Shown piece after piece: positions 27,897-37,139 of a stretch of 64,000 bases of DNA (positions are counted from its first letter, which is position 1; each line of letters starts with the position of its first letter). A program made the translations under genes and the position numbers. The stretch is from Staphylococcus aureus (lineage in GTDB: Bacteria > Bacillota > Bacilli > Staphylococcales > Staphylococcaceae): contig NZ_CP011526.1 of assembly GCF_001027105.1 (NCBI RefSeq), positions 682,001-746,000 on the forward strand, given 5' to 3'. A model generated the notes under the pieces. That model saw only the letters and a program-made list of their open reading frames with translations. It was not told where the DNA came from and did not search any database.

Positions 27897-28813
27897 TTTA
27901 TACAGTGACTTTCAATCCTTCAATTGACTATGTCATTTTTACGAATGATTTTAAAATTGATGGTTTGAACAGAGCAACAGCAACATATAAATTCGCTGGG
28001 GGGAAAGGTATTAATGTCTCGCGCGTCTTAAAGACATTGGATGTTGAGTCAACTGCCTTGGGATTTGCAGGTGGATTTCCTGGGAAATTCATTATAGATA
28101 CATTAAATAACAGTGCAATTCAATCGAATTTTATTGAAGTTGATGAAGATACACGTATTAATGTGAAATTAAAAACAGGACAAGAAACAGAAATCAATGC
28201 ACCGGGTCCTCATATAACGTCAACACAATTTGAACAACTGTTACAACAAATTAAAAATACAACAAGCGAAGATATAGTTATTGTTGCTGGAAGTGTACCA
28301 AGTAGTATTCCAAGCGATGCGTATGCGCAAATTGCACAAATTACAGCACAGACAGGTGCTAAATTAGTAGTCGACGCTGAAAAAGAATTGGCTGAAAGCG
28401 TTTTACCATATCATCCACTATTTATTAAACCTAATAAAGATGAATTAGAAGTGATGTTTAATACAACAGTGAACTCAGACACAGATGTTATTAAATATGG
28501 TCGTTTGTTAGTTGATAAAGGTGCGCAATCTGTTATTGTCTCGCTTGGCGGTGATGGTGCTATTTATATTGATAAAGAAATCAGTATTAAAGCAGTTAAT
28601 CCACAAGGGAAAGTGGTTAATACAGTTGGCTCTGGTGATAGTACAGTTGCAGGCATGGTGGCTGGAATTGCTTCAGGTTTAACGATTGAAAAAGCATTCC
28701 AACAAGCAGTCGCATGCGGTACTGCCACGGCATTTGATGAGGACTTAGCAACACGGGACGCTATAGAAAAAATAAAATCACAAGTTACGATTAGCGTACT
28801 TGATGGGGAGTGA
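27893..28813 (+). CDS. fruK: 1-phosphofructokinase
   Basis: A 306-residue PfkB-family kinase that phosphorylates fructose 1-phosphate to fructose 1,6-bisphosphate. It starts MIYTVTFNPSIDYVI (the TxNPxxD opening). PfkB signatures are seen: GGKGINVSRVL (about 39-49), and the catalytic VNTVGSGDSTVAGMVAG (about 241-257), with the GxGD anion hole and catalytic Asp. It is the middle gene of fruRKA; the start overlaps fruR, and GGAGGG precedes it. Also called fruB in some S. aureus annotations. Confidence 0.93.
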   Translation: MIYTVTFNPSIDYVIFTNDFKIDGLNRATATYKFAGGKGINVSRVLKTLDVESTALGFAGGFPGKFIIDTLNNSAIQSNFIEVDEDTRINVKLKTGQETEINAPGPHITSTQFEQLLQQIKNTTSEDIVIVAGSVPSSIPSDAYAQIAQITAQTGAKLVVDAEKELAESVLPYHPLFIKPNKDELEVMFNTTVNSDTDVIKYGRLLVDKGAQSVIVSLGGDGAIYIDKEISIKAVNPQGKVVNTVGSGDSTVAGMVAGIASGLTIEKAFQQAVACGTATAFDEDLATRDAIEKIKSQVTISVLDGE

Positions 28814-28818
28814 AAATA

Positions 28819-30777
28819 ATGAGAGTAACAGAGTTATTAACAAAAGATACAATAGCAATGGATTTAATGGCAAATGACAAAAATGGTGTTATTGATGAGT
28901 TAGTAAATCAATTAGACAAAGCAGGTAAATTAAGTGATGTCGCGTCATTTAAGGAAGCGATTCACAATCGAGAATCACAAAGTACAACTGGTATCGGCGA
29001 AGGTATTGCCATTCCACATGCCAAAGTGGCCGCAGTTAAGTCACCAGCTATTGCGTTTGGTAAATCTAAAGCAGGCGTAGATTATCAAAGTTTGGATATG
29101 CAACCAGCACACTTATTCTTTATGATTGCAGCGCCAGAAGGTGGCGCCCAAACACATCTAGATGCTTTAGCTAAGTTGTCTGGTATTTTAATGGATGAAA
29201 ATGTACGTGAGAAATTATTACATGCTTCATCACCTGAAGAAGTACTAGCGATCATAGATGAGGCTGATGATGAAGTGACAAAAGAAGAAGAGGCAGAAGC
29301 TGAAGCACAACAAGTTGCAACTGCAGAACAATCATCTAAACAATCTAATGAGCCATATGTGTTAGCAGTAACTGCTTGTCCAACAGGTATTGCACACACA
29401 TATATGGCACGTGATGCATTGAAAAAGCAAGCGGATAAAATGGGTATTAAAATTAAAGTAGAAACGAATGGTTCAAGCGGCATTAAAAACCATTTAACTG
29501 AACAAGATATTGAAAATGCAACAGGTATCATTGTTGCTGCTGATGTTCATGTTGAGACGGATCGCTTCGATGGTAAAAATGTCGTAGAAGTACCAGTAGC
29601 AGATGGTATTAAACGCCCAGAAGAATTAATTAATAAAGCATTAGATACAAGTCGTAAACCTTTTGTTGCCCGTGATGGTCAAAGAAAAGGTAACTCAAAT
29701 GACAGTCAAGAAAAATTAAGCCCAGGTAAAGCATTCTATAAACACTTAATGAACGGTGTTTCTAACATGTTGCCACTTGTAATATCTGGTGGTATTTTAA
29801 TGGCAATTGTATTTTTATTTGGAGCAAATTCATTTAATCCAAAAAGCTCAGAGTACAATGCGTTTGCAGAGCAGCTTTGGAACATTGGTAGTAAAAGTGC
29901 ATTCGCGTTAATCATTCCAATTTTATCTGGATTCATTGCACGTAGTATTGCGGATAAACCTGGTTTCGCTTCAGGTCTTGTAGGTGGTATGTTAGCAATT
30001 TCAGGTGGTTCAGGATTTATTGGTGGTATTATTGCAGGTTTCTTAGCAGGTTACTTAACACAAGGTGTTAAAGCCATGACACGTAAGTTACCACAAGCAT
30101 TAGAGGGATTAAAGCCAACATTAATTTATCCACTATTAACAGTGACGGCTACAGGCTTATTGATGATTTATGCCTTTAATCCACCAGCATCTTGGTTAAA
30201 TCATTTGTTATTAGATGGATTAAACAATTTATCAGGTTCTAATATTGTATTATTAGGTTTAGTTATTGGCGCTATGATGGCGATTGATATGGGCGGTCCA
30301 TTCAACAAAGCGGCATATGTTTTTGCAACAGGTGCGTTGATTGAAGGTAATGCAGCACCAATTACAGCTGCAATGATTGGTGGTATGATTCCACCGTTAG
30401 CAATTGCGACAGCGATGTTAATTTTTAGACGTAAATTTACAAAAGAACAACGTGGTTCAATTATCCCTAACTATGTGATGGGTATGTCATTTATTACAGA
30501 AGGTGCGATTCCATTTGCAGCTGCCGATCCATTACGTGTTATTCCTTCAATGATGATTGGTTCAGGTATAGGTGGCGCAATTGCTTTAGGCTTAGGTTCA
30601 CGAATTACTGCGCCACATGGTGGTATTATTGTAATTGTTGGTACTGATGGTGCACACTTACTTCAAACTCTTATTGCACTTCTAGTTGGCACATTAGTTT
30701 CAGCATTAATTTACGGTTTAATCAAACCAAAGTTAACTGAAACAGAAATCGAAGCTTCAAAATCAATGGACGAGTAG
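28819..30777 (+). CDS. fruA: Fructose-specific PTS enzyme IIABC
   Basis: A 652-residue fused permease that takes up fructose and phosphorylates it to fructose 1-phosphate. Domains in order: IIA (about 1-145) with phospho-His in TGIGEGIAIPHAKV; an acidic linker (EEEAEAEAQQ); IIB (about 175-275) with phospho-Cys in VTACPTGIAHTYMA; IIC (about 305-640), membrane, with GGPFNKAAYVF and FITEGAIPFAAADP. No HPr-like domain is present. I start at the ATG at 28819 (MRVTELLTK), eight bases after GGGGAG. Confidence 0.95.
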   Translation: MRVTELLTKDTIAMDLMANDKNGVIDELVNQLDKAGKLSDVASFKEAIHNRESQSTTGIGEGIAIPHAKVAAVKSPAIAFGKSKAGVDYQSLDMQPAHLFFMIAAPEGGAQTHLDALAKLSGILMDENVREKLLHASSPEEVLAIIDEADDEVTKEEEAEAEAQQVATAEQSSKQSNEPYVLAVTACPTGIAHTYMARDALKKQADKMGIKIKVETNGSSGIKNHLTEQDIENATGIIVAADVHVETDRFDGKNVVEVPVADGIKRPEELINKALDTSRKPFVARDGQRKGNSNDSQEKLSPGKAFYKHLMNGVSNMLPLVISGGILMAIVFLFGANSFNPKSSEYNAFAEQLWNIGSKSAFALIIPILSGFIARSIADKPGFASGLVGGMLAISGGSGFIGGIIAGFLAGYLTQGVKAMTRKLPQALEGLKPTLIYPLLTVTATGLLMIYAFNPPASWLNHLLLDGLNNLSGSNIVLLGLVIGAMMAIDMGGPFNKAAYVFATGALIEGNAAPITAAMIGGMIPPLAIATAMLIFRRKFTKEQRGSIIPNYVMGMSFITEGAIPFAAADPLRVIPSMMIGSGIGGAIALGLGSRITAPHGGIIVIVGTDGAHLLQTLIALLVGTLVSALIYGLIKPKLTETEIEASKSMDE

Positions 30778-30887
30778 TTTTAATGATGTAAAATGATTGT
30801 TAGCAAAGAGCTTCATATTAAGTTGTATGTTCAATGAATATATGTTAGTTTTATATATCGTGTTAACGGTAGCTTATACAAAGCTGT

Positions 30888-30945
30888 AAAAACACTTTCT
30901 ATTAATTCAGTTTTTATGAATTGATATGAAAGTGTTTTTATTTTT
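30888..30945 (+). terminator. Terminator of the fru operon
   Basis: AAAAACACTTTC pairs with GAAAGTGTTTTT; an inner AATTC/GAATT adds to the stem, and a T-run follows. The rest of the 300-bp gap to nagA shows only the nagA promoter region. Confidence 0.85.
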
Positions 30946-31084
30946 AGATAAATGAATGAAGAAATAGACACCACAAATGTATAGACTTTTTTAATATTTT
31001 GCAAAAAGTTATGCCAAACGAAGCAGATATAGTAAAATATGAGTGTCTTAAAGTGAAAATTTATAAATAAAGAAGGGTTTATAC

Positions 31085-32266
31085 GTGTCAGAATTAATTA
31101 TATATAACGGCAAAGTTTATACTGAAGATGGCAAAATCGATAATGGTTACATTCATGTGAAAGATGGACAGATTGTTGCAATTGGAGAAGTGGATGATAA
31201 AGCAGCAATTGATAATGATACGACAAATAAAATTCAAGTGATTGATGCTAAAGGTCATCATGTATTACCAGGTTTTATTGATATACATATTCATGGTGGT
31301 TATGGTCAAGATGCAATGGATGGGTCATACGATGGCTTAAAATATCTATCCGAAAATTTGTTGTCTGAAGGGACGACATCATACTTGGCCACTACAATGA
31401 CGCAATCGACTGATAAAATAGATAATGCACTTACAAATATTGCTAAATATGAAGCGGAGCAAGATGTTCACAATGCAGCGGAAATTGTAGGTATACATTT
31501 AGAAGGACCATTTATATCTGAAAATAAAGTTGGTGCTCAACATCCGCAATACGTTGTACGCCCATTTATCGATAAGATTAAACATTTTCAAGAGACTGCT
31601 AACGGATTAATAAAGATTATGACGTTTGCACCTGAAATTGAAGGTGCAAAAGAAGCGCTTGAAACGTATAAAGATGACATTATTTTTTCAATTGGTCATA
31701 CAGTAGCAACATACGAAGAAGCAGTTGAAGCTGTTGAGCGAGGAGCTAAACATGTCACGCATTTATATAATGCAGCGACGCCATTCCAACATAGAGAACC
31801 AGGTGTTTTTGGAGCAGCATGGTTGAATGATGCTCTACATACCGAAATGATTGTTGATGGCACTCATTCTCATCCGGCATCGGTTGCAATTGCTTACCGT
31901 ATGAAAGGTAATGAACGTTTTTATTTAATTACCGATGCAATGCGTGCAAAAGGTATGCCTGAAGGAGAATATGATTTGGGTGGACAAAAAGTAACTGTTC
32001 AATCGCAACAAGCACGTCTTGCAAATGGTGCGCTTGCTGGTAGTATTTTAAAAATGAATCATGGGTTACGTAACTTAATATCATTTACAGGTGATACATT
32101 AGATCATTTATGGCGAGTAACAAGTTTAAATCAAGCCATTGCATTAGGTATCGATGATAGAAAAGGTAGTATTAAAGTAAATAAGGATGCAGATCTTGTT
32201 ATTCTAGATGATGATATGAATGTAAAATCTACAATAAAACAAGGCAAGGTTCACACATTTAGCTAA
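31085..32266 (+). CDS. nagA: N-acetylglucosamine-6-phosphate deacetylase NagA
   Basis: A 393-residue amidohydrolase that removes acetate from GlcNAc-6-phosphate in amino sugar recycling. Metal and active-site motifs are visible: PGFIDIHIHGGYGQDAMDG (about 62-80), HLEGPFIS (about 139-146), FSIGHTVATYEEA, THLYNAATPFQHREPG (about 223-238), and the catalytic Asp region LITDAMRAKGMPEG (about 281-294). The start is GTG at 31085, with AAGAAGGG upstream. nagB is not in this window. Confidence 0.93.
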   Translation: MSELIIYNGKVYTEDGKIDNGYIHVKDGQIVAIGEVDDKAAIDNDTTNKIQVIDAKGHHVLPGFIDIHIHGGYGQDAMDGSYDGLKYLSENLLSEGTTSYLATTMTQSTDKIDNALTNIAKYEAEQDVHNAAEIVGIHLEGPFISENKVGAQHPQYVVRPFIDKIKHFQETANGLIKIMTFAPEIEGAKEALETYKDDIIFSIGHTVATYEEAVEAVERGAKHVTHLYNAATPFQHREPGVFGAAWLNDALHTEMIVDGTHSHPASVAIAYRMKGNERFYLITDAMRAKGMPEGEYDLGGQKVTVQSQQARLANGALAGSILKMNHGLRNLISFTGDTLDHLWRVTSLNQAIALGIDDRKGSIKVNKDADLVILDDDMNVKSTIKQGKVHTFS

Positions 32267-32359
32267 TAAATAATCATAATTAAATGTATGCAATAGATTT
32301 AATCTGTTAACATAAGCACTTTATATTATGATAAAATAGAAGCAATAACATTTTTTTCT

Positions 32360-32386
32360 GGGGGTGTCTAAATGGGAAGGCGATAA
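32360..32386 (+). promoter_or_regulatory. Candidate upstream ORF MGRR in the mpfA leader
   Basis: GGGGGTG (32360-32366) sits five bases before ATG at 32372, which opens the four-codon frame Met-Gly-Arg-Arg-stop ending at 32386. Its ATGGG is also the 5' arm of a leader stem, so its translation would compete with folding. Confidence 0.4.
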
Positions 32387-32489
32387 CATGTAGTTGTAAT
32401 TTAAGTCATAGTGATAAATTTGAATGCGTGTTACCCATGAGTGACACATATAACATGGAGGTGAATCCCTAGAAATAGGGAATTAATTG
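32372..32489 (+). promoter_or_regulatory. Structured mpfA mRNA leader with alternative pairings
   Basis: ATGGG (32372-32376) and TAACATG (32384-32390) pair in nested order with the contiguous CGTGTTACCCAT (32427-32438). A second TAACATG at 32451-32457 can instead pair with CGTGTTA, next to the Shine-Dalgarno GGAGGTG (32457-32463). TCCCTA-GAAA-TAGGGA (32466-32481) then lies between the Shine-Dalgarno and the TTG start at 32487. It does not look like the known M-box. Confidence 0.5.
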
Positions 32490-33836
32490 GAAACTTCGAC
32501 CATAATTAGTTTGATTATATTTATTCTATTAATTGCATTAACCACTGTATTTGTTGGTTCAGAATTTGCATTAGTAAAAATTAGAGCAACAAGAATTGAA
32601 CAGCTAGCAGATGAAGGAAATAAACCTGCTAAAATAGTAAAAAAGATGATTGCTAATCTAGATTATTATCTTTCTGCTTGTCAGTTAGGTATAACAGTAA
32701 CATCTTTAGGGTTAGGTTGGCTTGGTGAACCAACGTTTGAAAAGCTATTACACCCAATATTTGAAGCAATCAATTTACCAACTGCATTAACGACGACGAT
32801 TTCGTTTGCAGTGTCATTTATAATCGTTACGTATTTGCATGTAGTACTTGGTGAATTAGCGCCTAAATCTATAGCTATTCAACATACTGAAAAGCTTGCT
32901 TTAGTATATGCAAGACCATTGTTCTATTTCGGTAACATTATGAAACCATTGATTTGGCTGATGAATGGTTCTGCACGTGTTATTATTAGAATGTTTGGTG
33001 TAAATCCTGATGCCCAAACTGATGCAATGTCAGAAGAAGAAATCAAAATTATTATTAACAATAGTTATAATGGTGGAGAAATCAACCAAACTGAATTGGC
33101 ATATATGCAAAATATCTTTTCATTCGATGAAAGACATGCAAAAGATATAATGGTACCTAGAACTCAAATGATTACACTAAATGAACCTTTTAATGTAGAC
33201 GAATTACTAGAAACAATAAAAGAACATCAATTTACGCGTTATCCAATTACTGATGATGGTGATAAAGACCACATTAAAGGATTTATTAACGTCAAAGAAT
33301 TTTTAACTGAATACGCTTCTGGAAAAACGATTAAAATAGCAAACTATATACATGAGTTGCCAATGATTTCAGAGACAACACGTATCAGTGATGCATTAAT
33401 TAGAATGCAACGTGAACATGTACATATGAGTCTTATTATAGATGAATATGGTGGAACGGCAGGTATTTTAACGATGGAAGATATTTTAGAAGAAATCGTT
33501 GGAGAAATTCGTGATGAATTTGATGATGATGAAGTGAATGATATCGTTAAAATTGATAATAAGACATTCCAAGTAAATGGCAGAGTACTATTGGATGATT
33601 TAACTGAAGAGTTCGGTATAGAATTTGATGACTCTGAGGATATTGATACGATAGGTGGATGGTTACAATCTCGTAATACCAATTTACAAAAAGATGATTA
33701 CGTGGATACAACTTATGATCGCTGGGTTGTTTCAGAAATCGATAACCACCAAATTATTTGGGTGATATTAAACTATGAATTTAATGAAGCGAGACCTACT
33801 ATCGGACAGTCTGATGAAGATGAAAAATCAGAATAG
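32487..33836 (+). CDS. mpfA: CNNM/CorC-family magnesium protection factor MpfA
   Basis: A 449-residue membrane protein. Order: CNNM (DUF21) domain with four membrane segments (residues ~1-190, including SACQLGITVTSLGLGWLGEP), two CBS domains (about 205-335, with the hallmark IMVPRTQMITL and LIIDEYGGTAGILTMEDILEEIVGEI), and a C-terminal CorC/HlyC domain (about 350-435). Proteins of this family, MpfA in S. aureus, give magnesium tolerance, probably by export. An in-frame stop precedes the TTG at 32487, so no longer form is possible. It is sometimes mislabelled haemolysin. Confidence 0.88.
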   Translation: METSTIISLIIFILLIALTTVFVGSEFALVKIRATRIEQLADEGNKPAKIVKKMIANLDYYLSACQLGITVTSLGLGWLGEPTFEKLLHPIFEAINLPTALTTTISFAVSFIIVTYLHVVLGELAPKSIAIQHTEKLALVYARPLFYFGNIMKPLIWLMNGSARVIIRMFGVNPDAQTDAMSEEEIKIIINNSYNGGEINQTELAYMQNIFSFDERHAKDIMVPRTQMITLNEPFNVDELLETIKEHQFTRYPITDDGDKDHIKGFINVKEFLTEYASGKTIKIANYIHELPMISETTRISDALIRMQREHVHMSLIIDEYGGTAGILTMEDILEEIVGEIRDEFDDDEVNDIVKIDNKTFQVNGRVLLDDLTEEFGIEFDDSEDIDTIGGWLQSRNTNLQKDDYVDTTYDRWVVSEIDNHQIIWVILNYEFNEARPTIGQSDEDEKSE

Positions 33837-33849
33837 ATATTAATATATA

Positions 33850-33895
33850 AACCAACTAAGAATGATTTAATTCATTTTTGGTTGGTTATTTTTTT
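33850..33895 (+). terminator. Terminator after mpfA
   Basis: AACCAAC and AATGA pair with TCATT and GTTGGTT, followed by ATTTTTTT. Confidence 0.85.
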
Positions 33896-34057
33896 GACTA
33901 AAATTAATGAAAAGTGAAAATAGTATTGGAACTCAATATCTTTAATGATTTAATGAATAATTTTTATTGAAAGCGATAATTCGTATTAATTGAGTTTGTT
34001 GAAAAATTTAGGGTAATGTAAAGATATAAAAGATACATAGATTGGAGAGATATAAAG

Positions 34058-34897
34058 ATGTTGAATGAGATACAAATATTAAATAATGGATACCCGATGC
34101 CTTCAGTTGGGTTAGGTGTTTATAAAATCTCTGACGAAGATATGACTAAAGTTGTAAATGCTGCAATTGACGCAGGCTATAGAGCGTTTGATACAGCATA
34201 CTTTTATGATAATGAGGCTTCACTAGGACGAGCATTAAAGGATAATGGCGTCGATAGAGAAGATTTGTTTATAACAACGAAGTTATGGAATGACTATCAA
34301 GGTTATGAGAAAACATTCGAATATTTCAACAAATCGATTGAAAATTTACAAACTGATTATCTTGATTTATTTCTAATACATTGGCCTTGTGAAGCAGATG
34401 GTCTATTTTTAGAAACATATAAAGCTATGGAAGAACTTTACGAGCAAGGTAAGGTAAAAGCAATAGGTGTATGTAATTTTAATGTTCATCATCTAGAAAA
34501 ATTAATGGCTCAATCAAGTATCAAACCAATGGTGAATCAAATTGAGGTACATCCATATTTTAACCAACAAGAATTACAAGAATTTTGTGATCGTCACGAT
34601 ATTAAAGTGACTGCATGGATGCCTTTGATGAGAAATAGAGGACTACTAGACGACCCTGTCATTGTTAAAATTGCTGAAAAATATCATAAAACACCAGCAC
34701 AAGTTGTATTACGTTGGCATTTAGCACACAATAGAATTATTATTCCAAAATCTCAGACACCTAAACGCATTCAAGAAAATATAGATATTTTAGATTTTAA
34801 TTTAGAATTAACAGAAGTAGCTGAAATTGATGCTTTAAATAGAAATGCAAGACAAGGTAAAAATCCAGATGATGTGAAAATTGGGGATTTAAAATAA
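34058..34897 (+). CDS. Aldo/keto reductase (2,5-diketogluconate reductase-like)
   Basis: A 279-residue NADPH-dependent reductase. The catalytic tetrad is visible: Asp and Tyr in FDTAYFYDNEASLGRAL (about 45-61), Lys in FITTKLWND, His in LFLIHWPCE. NPQ-like cofactor loops follow: GVCNFNVHHLEKL, NQIEVHPYFNQ, and IIPKSQTPKRIQENIDIL (about 228-245). It belongs to the broad AKR5-type group that reduces aldehydes such as methylglyoxal; the true substrate is unknown. Start preceded by TGGAGAG. Confidence 0.88.
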   Translation: MLNEIQILNNGYPMPSVGLGVYKISDEDMTKVVNAAIDAGYRAFDTAYFYDNEASLGRALKDNGVDREDLFITTKLWNDYQGYEKTFEYFNKSIENLQTDYLDLFLIHWPCEADGLFLETYKAMEELYEQGKVKAIGVCNFNVHHLEKLMAQSSIKPMVNQIEVHPYFNQQELQEFCDRHDIKVTAWMPLMRNRGLLDDPVIVKIAEKYHKTPAQVVLRWHLAHNRIIIPKSQTPKRIQENIDILDFNLELTEVAEIDALNRNARQGKNPDDVKIGDLK

Positions 34898-35028
34898 CTG
34901 GATGTTAAATTTTACGTTTATGAATGCCTTTTAATGTGTACATTAAAATAAATGAGTTGGTTTTTACTATTTGATAAAACAATACTCAGGTACATTCAAA
35001 ATCTTTTAAATAAAAAGGATGGACATAG

Positions 35029-36012
35029 ATGAAAATTAGAGTCGTCATTCCTTGTTTTAATGAAGGGGAAGTCATTACACAAACACATCAACAATTAACT
35101 GAAATACTTTCACAAGATAGTAGTGTGAAAGGCTATGATTATAATATGCTTTTCATAGATGATGGTAGTACGGATACCACTATAGATGAAATGCAACATC
35201 TTGCCACAATAGATAGGCATGTCAGCTTTATTTCTTTTAGTAGAAATTTTGGAAAAGAAGCAGCTATGATTGCAGGTTACCAGCATAGTACTGAATTTGA
35301 TGCAGTCATCATGATAGATTGTGATTTGCAACATCCACCTGAATATATTCCGAAAATGGTTGAAGGTTTTATGGAAGGCTATGATCAAGTGATTGCAAAG
35401 CGTGATAGAAGTGGTGAAAATTTTAGTCGCAAAACATTAAGCCATTTGTATTATAAGTTAGTTAATTGCTTTGTAGAAGAAGTACAATTTGATGATGGTG
35501 TTGGTGATTTTAGACTTTTAAGCCAAAGAGCTGTTAAATCCATTGCATCACTTGAAGAATATAATCGATTTTCAAAAGGGTTATTTGAATGGATAGGCTA
35601 TAATACTAAAGTGTTTACGTATCAAAATGTTGAGAGACAAAAAGGGGAATCTAAGTGGTCCTTTAAAAAGTTATTTAATTATGGTATTGATGGATTGATT
35701 TCCTTTAATAGTAAACCTTTGAGAATGATGATTTATCTTGGCTTGTTTATCTTTTCAATAAGCGTGTTATATATTATCTATTTATTCATCAATATTATGA
35801 TATCTGGTGTTAATATTCCGGGATATTTTTCAACGATTGCAGCTATTTTATTATTAGGCGGCATACAGTTAATTTCAATTGGTGTTGTAGGTGAATATAT
35901 TGGCAGGATATATTATGAAGTTAAGGCACGTCCTAAATATATTATTCAAGCTACAAATCTTTCAAGTCTTGAAAATGATGAGAAGGATACCCATAAAGTT
36001 TATTCTAAATAA
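35029..36012 (+). CDS. csbB: Membrane GT2 glycosyltransferase CsbB
   Basis: A 327-residue polyisoprenyl-phosphate glycosyltransferase of the DPM1-like GT2 group. The catalytic domain (residues ~1-230) has IPCFNEGEVI, the DDGSTD and MIDCDLQHPPE metal and sugar nucleotide motifs, and GDFRLLSQRAV. Two C-terminal membrane segments follow (about 232-262 and 268-300). CsbB of S. aureus is known to make lipid-linked GlcNAc, which YfhO (not here) uses to decorate lipoteichoic acid. Convergent with sae. Confidence 0.85.
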   Translation: MKIRVVIPCFNEGEVITQTHQQLTEILSQDSSVKGYDYNMLFIDDGSTDTTIDEMQHLATIDRHVSFISFSRNFGKEAAMIAGYQHSTEFDAVIMIDCDLQHPPEYIPKMVEGFMEGYDQVIAKRDRSGENFSRKTLSHLYYKLVNCFVEEVQFDDGVGDFRLLSQRAVKSIASLEEYNRFSKGLFEWIGYNTKVFTYQNVERQKGESKWSFKKLFNYGIDGLISFNSKPLRMMIYLGLFIFSISVLYIIYLFINIMISGVNIPGYFSTIAAILLLGGIQLISIGVVGEYIGRIYYEVKARPKYIIQATNLSSLENDEKDTHKVYSK

Positions 36013-36014
36013 AC

Positions 36015-36050
36015 AAAAAAAGAAGCCCTCATTAATGGGAGCTTCTTTTT
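36015..36050. terminator. Bidirectional terminator between csbB and sae
   Basis: AAAAAGAAGC and CTC pair with GAG-like and GCTTCTTTTT arms around ATTAAT. It serves csbB and, on the other strand, the sae operon. Confidence 0.85.
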
Positions 36051-36083
36051 AGTCTTTGCATTTTATTTTATAAATAAATCGGA

Positions 36084-37139
36084 TTATGACGTAATGTCTA
36101 ATTTGTGTAATGTTACAGTCATCGTAGTTCCTACATCTATATCACTGCTTACACTGATTTTTGCGTTATTTTGTTGCGCGAGTTCATTAGCTATATATAA
36201 GCCTAATCCAGAACCACCCGTTTTTGTATTACGAGAGTTTTCTACTCTGAATGTACGTTCGAATATACGTTCTTGTAGTTCTGGTATAATGCCAATACCT
36301 TCATCGCTAATAGCAATGTCGATAGTATCTTGATCTTCGTTTTCACTAATATTAATATCAATGCGACTACCAACATTTGAAAATTTTAGCGCATTATCAA
36401 GTAAGTTTGTTAAAATACGCTCAAGTGGCGTTCGATATTGATAAAATGCATCAATTTCGTTACAGAAATTCACTTCTAATGTGCGGTTTTCATGTTTGAT
36501 ACGTTGCTCATATGGTTGCAATATTGATACAAGTAATTGGTCTAGTTGTATTAATTCTGGGGGATATGTTTTACCTGTATTTAAAGTGATAATATGAGTC
36601 ATATCATCAAATAATGTTGATAATCTGTTTGCTTGTTTAATTAATATGTCGTATGACTCTTTAATCTCATGATCCTTAGTGATTATACCATCACGTAGTC
36701 CTTCAGAATATGAAATAATGCTTGCTAAAGGTGTTTTTAAATCATGGGCTAAGTTTTGAATCAGTTCTGTTTTTTCTTGTTGTTCGGATTTAATTTGATT
36801 CATTTGTTGCGTAATTTCAGAAGCCATTTTATTAAAAGATTGATTTAATTCATAAATTTCTTTTGGTGAATTAAACGTTTTATCATTGCTTGCGTAATTT
36901 CCGTTAGCAAATTGCTTAGTTTTTATATTAAACTGCTTAATTTTTTGTATAAGTGGATTAATAAAAATACTACATATTAATAAGGTTAAACAGCTTGTAA
37001 TTATTGTCGTTAAGGTCAAAGTTAGTGTCATATGGCCGTTAAACCACATTAAAATATATGCAATTGCTAAAATAGTTGAAGTTAATAGTATACTCGATAC
37101 GACGCCAATAATGATTTGACTTCTAATTGATAACACCAT
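36084..37139 (-). CDS. saeS: Sensor histidine kinase SaeS
   Basis: A 351-residue intramembrane-sensing kinase. Two membrane segments (about 9-30 and 40-60) are joined by only ~9 outside residues. HAMP follows (about 61-115), then the H-box [12 protein letters not shown] with phospho-His near residue 131, then the ATPase domain with N box [18 protein letters not shown] and [11 protein letters not shown]. Residue 18 is Leu, the normal allele; strain Newman has Pro. SaeS responds to neutrophil peptides such as HNP and phosphorylates SaeR to turn on secreted toxins. Its ATG overlaps the saeR stop. Confidence 0.97.

Noticed and set aside
32341..32486. M-box (ykoK) magnesium riboswitch before mpfA
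   Set aside because: The conserved M-box sequence blocks are missing and the leader is too short; I report it only as an unassigned structured leader.
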